Source: Mesocentrotus franciscanus | Taxonomy: Eukaryota; Echinodermata; Echinoidea; Camarodonta; Strongylocentrotidae | DNA: 64,000 nt | NCBI GenBank assembly: GCA_037976565.1 | Contig: CP137674.1 | Span: forward strand, 7,669,789 to 7,733,788 | Direction: 5' to 3' | In this document: positions 11,401 through 23,400 of the stretch, piece after piece | How positions within the stretch are numbered: the first letter of the stretch is position 1 | Layout of the letters: each line of letters opens with the position of its first letter | Translations under genes and position numbers: made by a program | The notes under the pieces: model-generated | The model's input: only the letters and a program-made list of their open reading frames with translations | What the model was told of the DNA's origin: nothing | Databases searched by the model: none

Positions 11401-14400
11401 AAAAATGAAATTTCGATTTCCAATCATAAATATCTTGATAATCTGACAGGCAATTGGCTTGTAAAAGTCATGGGATTCCTGACTGACCTAAAGGTTTATA
11501 ATTATCATGATTGCAGCATGAGCTAAATCCAGGATTTTGTTTCAGAATCTGAGGCAATATTTAATACCGAGTCACTTTAAGCACAAAGAACTTACTCTAC
11601 TCATGTGGGACAAGAGTGTTACAACAGTCTCTTCACTGGTGCTTCTCCTCTCCTGGAAAACAAAATAAGAAGAACAAAACAGCTAGTGAGATTTGAGACC
11701 TTCATTTAACACATTCATGCATTCAAACCCCCATTACAGGACTGCTCATTTCAAAAGACCATATGATTGTCTGTTGAGAGCCAGAAGGCGTTAACTTTGC
11801 GTTAAAGTATATGAGAGTCCTTCTGTCTCCTGACGATATCATGTTTCCCTTGAGGAATCTTTTACATAGAGGAATCTTTTACATATAGAGGCTTAACTAC
11901 TTTAGAAGCCAATATTTTCGCAGATGATTACAGAGGGACAAAGACATTTTGGTGATACAATTAAAGCATAGGCTGCTTTAAAATACTATACAGTACTTGC
12001 TCGCATATGCATTACCAGCTTATTGTCATGTGTTGTTAAATGCATGATCCTGTTACAATTCTCAAAATTCATATAACTAAAGGCTTTTATAGTATATCTA
12101 TACTGCATTATTCTTCCATGGAGCAATTTAAGACTTTAAACAACTTGATTGGGCACATGTGTGATAGTGAAACATGGCAGTCATAGACCTCTATTCAGAA
12201 TGAAAAAAAGAGAAGAAAAAAAAATAATTGTAGTTATATAAAAAGGATATAGAGATAAAGAAATTTATCACGTGTTGTGAGCCAGAAGGGCGTTAACATT
12301 AATACTTCTACACAGGCTCTCAATAGATGTTATGCAATATTATTTTGCAACAAATAAATGTCCCAAGAAACTTACCACTTCTTCTTTCTTTGCACTTTCA
12401 AAAGTATCAAGAAATTCTGTTTAAAAAATAAAAAATAAAAGGGAAATAAGTAGAAAAATGAGTAATGGTTATATAATATATATGTACATGTACATGTAAA
12501 AAAAAAAGGGGGGGGGGGGCTTATTGCATTTATACGAAGCTAAACATGTATGAATAGGGAAAAAGTACCAAATTTATTTTACAACTCACTTTTACTTTGT
12601 TTTTAATATTTTACTGTTGTGTTTCTACATACAAATATAGAGGTTTGTCAAACCTGTTATCTCCACTTTAACCTCTGCCCCCACCCCCTCCAAAAAAAAA
12701 ATCTACACCTCTCTGAAATTGACATATAAAAAGTATTTAGAATGCAACTCTTTACTTTTAATTTTTGATTCACTTAGTAAAACTGCTGAATATTAAATAT
12801 TTAGACCTATACTGATTATTACCTATTACGAGAATGGAGTGAGGCACAGTTAAGGTCAACTCCCTCTTTGCCATCAAGTACAAACAATTATCATTGATTC
12901 ACTTTCAAGAGTAAAATTCTGAGTTTCTAATTACTGTTTCATTGTTTAATTCCGGGACAAATACTGTTGATTGACATTTAGACCTAAACTGATGATTTTG
13001 ATGAATACAAGATAAAAACATAAACTATGAAATTTGACCAGGAAAGAAGAAAGGAGAAAAAGTATATACCAATCTGCAGTGAAAATAATGCTTACCATTC
13101 ATACTCTCTTCTCTCTTCTTCAGCTCTTTGTACTTCAAATTTTTCTCTCCTAAAAAAAAATCAATTAAAAAATATGACAGAAAATATGACACATATACAA
13201 ATGGATTCAAATTTCCACCACATTATACCGAACTATATAAAATGGTTTAAACTCATATTAAGAATTAAAGGTAATGCAAAGTTTTGGGAAATTTTGAAAT
13301 TGGATGGATAGTAATTCTTTAAACTTTTGGTATATTTAGATGCCCCTGTGGATGTATTATAAGCACTAAAAAATGTAGCCCCTAAAACACTTCTGCTTTT
13401 GAGCAAATTGAATAATCAAAATTTACCGGTGCTCCCGGTAAATCTCAAATATTTCAAATAGTGCCTAAGGCCATTTCATGGTAGCTGCGACCATGAAAAT
13501 CTCAGAATATAATGTTCTGATATATATATTCCAAACGGGAATAGCAAATTGGTCGATTGTAGTCAAGAAACATTGTTTTAAAGCTAAAGTAATATCAGCC
13601 TTGAGAGGGCGCTATACAACATAAAGAGTTTATTATTTACAATTTCATCACTTTAGACTCGATTTCAACCGCGACAACGATCATTGAATATTGTAAAATC
13701 GCATATTCTTCCAATATGTTCATTTGAACCAAATTCATGACCCCACACCAAAACTTTGTAATACCTTTAATAAGTAAATAATGCTGGAATGAAAATGCCC
13801 CTATAAGCAATCTTATTCAACCTATCTGAGAGGTAAGGTTTGGAATCTGATCATAAATATGATATAACATGAGTTTTTAATTCAGCGTTGTTATGATTAT
13901 GGGCTGATTGATTTTGAGATAGATCATATTGCATCTTTCAACTTACAAGTACCAATCGAAGCACTTAACAGTATATCATTACTGTGATATTGGATTCATT
14001 TACAAATCCGCAGCTATGGTGCCCATTCTCTATTCAATAGGGGACTACTAGTCCAGCCCATTGCTTTTTACCAGCCCACAAATGCTAAATCAAAACAATA
14101 ATGTTTGATATCCTACCAGTTTTCCATGTCACACTTGTGTGGAGAGAAGTAATATAGATAAAAATGCCTTGCTCAAGGACATAAGTGCCATGCTAGAGCT
14201 TGAACCCACAATCTCTGCATACATCTTTGTCAGGTTAGTAAACCACTTGGCAACACAAACTAATTTCAAATTGAATAGATCCACTGAATACATACATTCA
14301 ATAACTGAATTCATATATTCAGGATTAAAATTATAATTCAGCCAAGAAAATTGTTCTTTTATTAATAAAGTCTACTAACATACAGTAATCAAGTATAAAT

Positions 14401-17400
14401 ACAATAATCCTTTATATCATTACCTTGATGTTCCTCCAGGTCTACATCTAGTTGACCTATTTCTTCCATAGTTTCTTCCAGCTTCTCTTTAATCTCTTTG
14501 ATTCTAGAAAGGAAATGGAAAAAACATGATTCAATAACTTTACAAAGCTCTTCTATGAAACCTTGTCCAGACACAAGCCAGTAAAAAAAGGAAAGTTATA
14601 CAAAAAGACAAGTGTAGAGGGCTTCAACTTCAATAAAAGAAACAGATCAAGAGTATGCATAGATGCAAGTGCTGTGCATATCAATGTATTCCCCCCCCCC
14701 CAAATATTGCCATTTGCTCTTCGTTATGTGGAAAATTTTGCTATTAATGGCTCTGAATAGAGCTATCCAGTCGTCCCTTTAAAACAAAATGTATATTTGT
14801 TTATATTCATTTGTATACATTTGATTTTTTTTAAAATAGGGAATATAAAGCCAAACCACACCAGAACTTACTGTCTTTCCATGCTTCCTATCTCCTGGTT
14901 GTCTTCCTTGACCTGCTTCAGGAGTTTCTCCCTCTCCTCTGCAGGAGTACCCCTGGACTGTTCCTCAGCGATCAGCTGGCTCTTCTTATCCTCCAGCTCA
15001 TGTAGCTGTTCATAGAGACGCACGGCCTCTTGCTTTACTTGGGAATGTTGAAGCTCCTGCAGGTGTTGAAATGTTGTTTACAGAAATAAATAATCATTCA
15101 ATGGCTATGACAATTCTTGCACTATAATTTTGATCTAGATGGTATATGTATTATCTATTTGCACAACTAAAGATAGCTTTGTTAAATTTCTTTTACTTCA
15201 TGTAGCTGTTCAGATAGACACACAGCTTCCTGCTTCATTTGGGAATGTTGTAGCTCCTAAAAGTATAAAAAATCACTTACTGAAACATATTAAAAGATAA
15301 TCTATTGCACACTGTTTTTTTATGTGTGCGCCCATGTGGGTGTGTGTGTATCTAGAATAGTATAATCAATGTTATAACATTTTCCTACAGTTCAGAAAAT
15401 AGGTCACTTCTTCTTATAACTATTCTCCTGCTACAAGTACTTTTTGTTGTTGTAAATACATGTATGATATCCATACATCACCTGTTGTGTTTATAATACA
15501 TTCATATATTCCTTCCTGTAATTCATGTGGCTGTTCATAGAAAAGTACAACTTTACATTTCACAAAGATCAAGTCACAACTTTTATTCAGCCTCCTACCA
15601 TTCTCCAGCTGTCAGAGAGGAAATATAGACATTCAGAGTAACAAAGAAGTGAAAACCAAGAGAGAGAGAGAGGGAGAGAGAGAGAAAGTGAAAAGGCATA
15701 ATTCATGAATTTTGGATAAAACAACAAAGTCTAATGTAATAAGACAAGAATGTAATGATGGAAAGGTAGAAGGATGAGAGATAGATATAGATATAGAGAT
15801 AGAGATAGAGATAGAGAGAGATAGAGAGAGAGAGAGAGAAATGGAGGAAAACAGTGAGAGGGAAGAAACAGAGTCAGAGAAAGACAGACAGAGAGACAGA
15901 CAAGGAGACAGAATAGGGAGAAGGAGAAGTTAAAATAATTACTTACATCTTCCAATGAATCCTTCTTTGTGCTGAGTGAATCTATTTCTTGCTGTCTCTC
16001 TTCAAGTTGTCTGAGGAGTGTCTCATTTTTCACCTTGAGATTCTGGTACTTGCTCCGCATTTGTGGTTTCTGAATAGGAAGAGTTTGAAAGACATACAGT
16101 ATATAAGTACAGTATTAAGTTTTAAGGCATGTACTGAAAATAATCTTGATTCCTTACTTTGACAAAGCAAGAGAAGGTTTCTAAATAATTTGCTTGACTA
16201 AAGAGTTATAGGAGCACATTGCGAAAATGCTTATTTCCTGTTGACTACATAGTCCTGTCATTAAGATATAACTTTAGACTGGACAAATCACTAGAAATAG
16301 GTTATACTTATATATAATTTGGCAGGGTGTTTAGAATTTATGTAGCTGTATTGTAACTGGAACTGAGGGACAGGACAGAACCACAAGTCGTCGTCAGGAT
16401 ACTCTAGAATCAAGATATATATCCAAACTCAAGAAATAGCTAAGGATCTATGTTAATCATTGTATTGTGTTAAGCTTCTGTTTAAGTCTCATATGTTTGT
16501 AATTAATTTACATATTCTTTTTTTAACCCTTGTTTAGAATGGTTTACATTAAAGATACTATGTCTCTTTTGCAGCCAACATCAAATTCTGTAGAACTTTG
16601 CAGGAATTATGAATATGTCATGTATGTCCTATCTGTGACATTTAAACGTTAGCAGTGTCCTATAATATTCAAATTATGCAAGAATTCCCGTTTACTTGCT
16701 AGACTTTACTGTCAGACACTATTGAGTGACTGACTGGCTTTTTTCATCTTTGGTAATAACATACATAAAATGAGCTGTATAAAGCCATGAGCATTTGTCT
16801 ACATCAATAACCCACTTCTTGTAATGGCCAAAATTAAACTGATTGAATCTTTGCGCAGCATAAAACGTACGACCATTCGGTACAATGGTCTGAAAAATCA
16901 GACTATTACTTACTGGCTCTATACATGTAGCTCCTAAGTCGATTCGACAACTAATAGTCGTTATTTTCCCACTTAAAGACATTTTCAAGCCCCCCTTTTA
17001 TTAGGGAAGTTCTAAATTAGTATTGTCTTTCAAATGCCGTTGGACTTAAACCTTTTCATTTTTTTGGCCTGCCAATGGGACATAGCACCTTTAATAATGG
17101 TCTTATTGGCAGTACCAACAATAGTAAATGATCTCAATTGCAAGGTGGTGCTCGCTTCCCGCCTTGTGACACACACCACTAAACTTTGATTAAAATGACT
17201 TCAATGACTACCCCTAAAATTAGAGTCATCAGAATTAAATAGCTATTTTTGTTTCAGATGTTACAAATGTTAACAGGAAATTGGTTTAGACTTAAATTGG
17301 TAATGTAATAAGGAATTGTATTTTTTTTTGTTTTGATGGGTAGCTGCATTGAAATGTTAATTTTTTTTAATGATAGATAAGTCTTGCAATTCATACATTT

Positions 17401-20400
17401 TCTGCTACTTCAAAATGAAAATTGTTTCGGATGTTTAATACAAAAGTGTTTACGGAATATGAGACAACTTTTTAATTTGATGAGTTAAAAAAAAATACCT
17501 GCACTAATGTAATTTAAATATATTTCCTTTTATTAAAATCACTAGAGTAACTAATAACTGTAGTCCCCTATGCATACAAGCTTATTAATTTATTGTTCGA
17601 GTGGGTTAAATGAGGGTCTACACTGTTTATAGTAAAAGCAACGTCCGAAACGGCATTTTCAATAGCACTGATCCATCAAAATATGAGGGATAATTCAGAT
17701 TACTGTTAACTTTCTTAAAGATTTACCCATGCTCAACAATCATCAATAGAAAAGAAAAATGACTTTTTAAACTCCAACCAAAAGGGTATGTCGATTCGGG
17801 TTACAACATTCTTTTAACAATTTGCTGTTCAGGAATACCTCATGCACAAAAAGCAAAGTTTTAAAATGTTTGTTATATGCTATGGGAGATCAATCTAAGT
17901 CCATGCCATAAGAAAAAGTGACAATTGATTTCTAATTCTTTATCTTTGAGATTTTCAGGCATTCAAAGTGCCATTTAGCTATTTGGTCTAAGTTATAAAA
18001 AAACAGAGCTTACAGTTTATAAAGCACAGAAAATAGTTGTCAATGAGTAGCACATGCACTATAATGTCTTGGTGGGGGGCAGAGCAGTTAGGACAAAGAC
18101 AGACAGATATTTATTTGGACATTAAAACAAGGGAAGACAAATTAAGGGACTTGCATAATTGAATTTTCCCCCTTTCTTGTCTTTTGAGATGTTTCTCCTT
18201 TTTAATCAGCTGAGCATCAAGGTTTTCAGACGTGCATGTCAATGTACAGTGTGTAGACTTCACTTGTCGACAAACACACCTGTCGATTTGAATTGACTGT
18301 ACAAACACACAAATGATTTTGTGGTCATACCACATGTAACTAAACATAGACGAGAGTGCCGTCTTAATTGCAAGTTTGCAGTCACATATATCTCTAATGT
18401 AAATATTTGCTATTGATATAATCGGGCCCGGATATATTATTAACCTATAAACTTCAGTAAATAAGGAAACACGCGAGCACAAAATTGCATGCCATGTGCA
18501 TTTTGTCAATAGCACAAAGACAGAGTGGAGGGAATTTCAAGGCCATCGCGCTCGTCAGGTTTGTTTTCTGTCAACGAGCAATTTCAGAAAAGAGTGGAAG
18601 TACAACTGCTCAAGGATTCAATGGTAAGATAATCGGATTCATTGGTAAGATAATACATGCGTCATCATTTCTCACTACAAAACAAACAGATAAATAAAAT
18701 GTAATTGTTAGTCTATAGATACATATAATCTCGTTCTCATTTCTATTTGCACAAGGCTCTACTTAAAATTACACATGTGGATATACTGCTCTGCAAATGT
18801 ACCTGAAAAGGACAATGTAATCATATTAGTGCAGATACACCTTGTATCATTTGATTTTCAACAATAACACTGCATTTATATGATGCAATGTGATTTATTG
18901 ACTTGTTCGACCTCTACTTGAGATGTGAGATTATACATTTTTTTTACATAAAGTGTAAACATATTTTAGCTAATTTTCAAACCCCCTTCACATACATGGA
19001 TTTTTCTTACGAGTCCTTATGGATCGCACAAATTCATGGATCTTTCACGGATCCTTACGATTTGGCCACTTTTACGACCGATTTTAGAGTTGTTACGAGT
19101 TATTACAAGCTATTTACGGTTTATTAAGGATTATTTTGAGTTATCACGATGTATTTACGGCAAAATTCCACGATTTGTTACGAGATGTCACGGATATTTA
19201 CGAGCAACTTACGTGTTAGTGACGACCTGTTTACGTGTTGTTATGAATTGTTAAGAGTTAGTTACGAGTATTTACGAGTCCTTACGATTTTGGGCCAAAA
19301 CATATAACTTAAAATTAAGTGTTCGAATTTGCAGCTTTTATATACCTTTCCCCAATCATAAACAATATGTAATAATACGTAAAGTATACGTATCTATTCG
19401 TAAAGTACTCGTAACTACACGTAAAGTGCTCGTAATAACTCATAACAATCCATTAAGCCATCCTAACACGACCCGAATGAAAGCGTAAACAACACATAAG
19501 CACTCGTTATAATCCGTAAAGAAATCGTAAACTAACTGTAACAAATCGTTAAAAAAATTGTTACGAGTCATTTACGGATTCTTGCGAGCAGTTCACGGAT
19601 CCTTAAGAGTGTCTGCGAGTTGTTGCGAGTTGTGACGAGTTATTTATGGATACCAGCGAGTTATTTAAGGATGCTTGCGATTGACTACGAGTTGGCGATC
19701 CGTAAGGACTCGTAAGAAAAATCTGTGTATGTGAAGGGGGTATCAAGGAGATATATGTACGAAAAGGAGAGAGCAAGTTAGACCTCAAACACAACAGGAT
19801 TAAAATCAAATCATTCTTTAAGCCTTAAATTTACAAACACTCTTGTTATTTGACAAGTAACATATGACTATATACACTGAAATTGTTCCCTGGTAGTGCT
19901 TGGATAGAAAACTGCAGCAGCTATCAACTTTTTTTTTAGCAGAAACTTTCATTTAGGGCTGATCTTGGTCAAGTCTTTATAAGTCTCCAAGAACTAGTAG
20001 AAACCCACATGAAAACTTGATTATAGCTTCTTAATGTAATCAAGCATTGTTAATGGACTATGGAACGATACAAATGGTTCCTCCAATTATGATTATTCAT
20101 CTCTGCACATACATGTAGCATTAACTATCAAATCTAGGATTTTAGGATTTGCTGCAAAATGCCATGAAAAGTAACTTATTCTATAAGGGAACCTTCTCTT
20201 TTGACAGAACCAACAATGTATTTTTACAAAGATATCGCAGCAAGGCACTTGGAATCAGCAACATACCATTTGCCATCATCAAGGTAAACTTCTTATACTG
20301 TTTTCATAAAAAGAATGTTATACTATTCTCTTTTCTAGATTCAGACACTTCTTTATGCCGAGACAAGATCATCCACATTTTCCTTCTTTCTTGTTGCTGT

Positions 20401-23400
20401 TGTTGTTATAAAGGTATTATTTAGGGACCATATTCTTTCTTTCTTTTTCTCACAGATATATCAACTGAAACTACAAGATGTTGAAGTCACAAGAGGTACT
20501 ATTGAAGTGCAAGACACATGCTTTCATCACTTTTATTACGTTGATCACATTGGCAAGATGTAACGAATCTACCATACTAAATGTTTCCGAGGGGGAAGTG
20601 GCACAACTTAATTTTTCATATCCATGTGACAGTACAAGAGTCACATTACAATATAGCTATAGATTCCCATTTTATAGTTCTGCGAATCCGCATTACCTAT
20701 CTTTACCCCCGAATCATGTGCTTAAAGACAGGAATGACACTAGCGTTGGCAACTGTTGGCTCCACTTAACAATTGATCCTGTCCTAAGAGACAATCAGGG
20801 TACATATATTCTTACTGCTTACAAGAATGGTCAAATGCTACCGGACTACCCTAGAATTGGGATACGTGTCAAATATCCCCCCGGAGAGGCATCTTGTGAA
20901 ACAAGCAGGAAATACTCCGATGGGGAATGGGTCTCACTGCAATGTACGGCTCCAGTAGGTAGTCTAGCAGGACAGATTGTATGTTATCAAAATGGAAAGA
21001 GGCAATTTTCACTGACTGAACCAGCACAAGGGAGCAGAACTTTGACACAAACTATACTGGCCCGACTAGCAGATCCTGTGTACTGTTGTTCCTGTAGTTT
21101 GGAACAGACCACAGACATGTGTGATTGCAAAGACTGCAAATTGGATCCCATTGAAAACCGCGCATTCAACAACACCATAGAACCTTGTCCTGTGGCTTCA
21201 ACCACGAAACATCCAATGTCATCTCAAGACACTAAGGAGAGGCCAGAAGACTGTGATAACTCTAGCCTACTTACTAGTCTATCAACAGTAACACCTGCTC
21301 AAAAATCCAGTTTTCCAGCCATTCAAGTGTATGTACCTGGTGCAATCTGGTGTTTGAGTTTTATTATTCTATTTGTACTGTACATTTGCAAGGTGAGACA
21401 AGCCAAGAGCCTCTCAATAATGCGTAAACAACTAAAAAATTGCAAGTGTGACAAATGTAATGACTTAAAACTATTAAACAGTGAAGAGCAAGAGCAAGAT
21501 CATCAAGTATAACATAATAGCCTATAGTCCTACTTTACTGATAATGATAACTATATAGTTGATTAAAGGTTACAATGTGTAGTATGATTTTTGTGTTTTA
21601 ATTCAATATATCCAACAACACTCTCTATCACGCTAACAAATTCAAAGGGGGAAGTCCACCCTGACATTAAGTTTGTTTTAGTAGAAGTATAAAGATGAGA
21701 GGAACAGGTCAGTGAAAGTTCCAGCATAAATCGATTAAAAATAAGAAAGTTATGAACGTTTGATGGAGCGATCAATCAATCACAAAGTGGCAACTCTGTG
21801 GCGTATCTTGTGAGTTCCCCTCCCTGTACTAAAAACCTTTACATATTTATATTTTCCCTTAAGAAAATTTTCAATCATACACTCATCCTAACTATGATTA
21901 TTGCAAATATGTTTTTATACAATTCCTGTATGAAACAAATCTATTCTATCACCAATTACTAATCAAGTTCATGCTTTTTTCTGTACAGAGCAAATTGGAG
22001 AGGAGCTCGCAAGATACGTCAAAGTGTTGCCAATTTGTGTTCCACTGATGACAACTTCAGAAATTCATATCTTTCCTATTTTTAATCAGATATTGCTCAA
22101 ACTTTCATTAATTTATTTCTCTTATTGTTCTGCTTTTATTAAAACCAGCTTAATATCAGGATAGACGTCCCCTTTAAACTCGAATTGTTTCTCTAAAAAA
22201 TTAAATTTCCAAGAGATTTTGAAAATTTTCCACCAATTGCTATTTTATACAAAAGGCACCCAAGATTTGAAAGAAAACAGCAAGAAAAAGAAATCCAAAA
22301 GAGGCAACATTTCTTTTTTAACACAGCCAAAAGATGATATCTTATTAAAACAGTTTGTTGTGTGGCTGGTGGAAGGTCGTAAGCACACGCACATGCCATA
22401 CAGCATATTCCTGGTAACTCGCTCGTATTAAAGGTTTTGATTGCTCCATACATGTCATACCACTTTTAAAACATGATTGGGATTTCTGTCTTTATAGACT
22501 AAAAAAGAATTGAAAATGGATGGCTAATTGGAGTAGATTTGTATGAAATTAGTACAGTCAAGCCTGTCTATAGCGACCGCCCAAGGGAAACACAAAAAGT
22601 GGTCTTTATAGACAGGTGGTCTTTGTAGACAGGTTCCTTTAGTACATGTTTCAATGAGAAACCATTTTCAAGGGAAACAACAAATGTGGTCTTTGTAGAC
22701 AGGTGGTCTTTGTAGACAGGTGGTCACTAAAGCAGGTTTGACTGTACATATTTCTGAAGACACAGGCATTATGCTTTACCCTTCAACCAGCCGCATGATC
22801 AGATTATGTCAACCACTTTTATTTTATTTTTTACTTAAATTTTCATATTGAAGGGCCTTATTGTAATCATTTATATGGTTATACATGTAGTTATTCTTAT
22901 GAGTAAGGCGGGACTAGGCTTAAAAGGACAAAATATTGATCGGAAAGAGTACACATCGCTTTCATTATCCTTTCAGTTAATTAGTTTTCCTTCTATTTAT
23001 CATTTATATGTACTTGTATATGAGTGGGCCATTGAAAGGATACTACAGGTACCCTAAATAAGGGGTTCTTCTTGTACAGGTGTTGTGGTCTAGTGGATAC
23101 ATGTACGTCACTGGACTGTGGATAACAAGGTTCGAGTTTCGATTCCCACCGCGACACTTATGTCCTTTGGCAAGACATTAATCTACATTTGCCACTCTCC
23201 ACCCAGGTGAAGTAAATGGGCACCCGGTAGGAAGAAGTTCCTTGAATGCTTTAGCGCCTTATTGTGGCAGCTCAGCCGGGGTAATAATATGATACTTTGT
23301 ATTAAGTGCAATAGAGTACTAGTACATTTATATTGTAGCTGCAGTATACAGTAAATGGACCTATTATTATCATTATTATTATTATCTTTAATATTTACAG

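Noticed and set aside
19000..19700. CRISPR-like or telomere-like array
   Set aside because: Words are degenerate, switch strand, have no spacers of fixed length, and the host is an animal genome.
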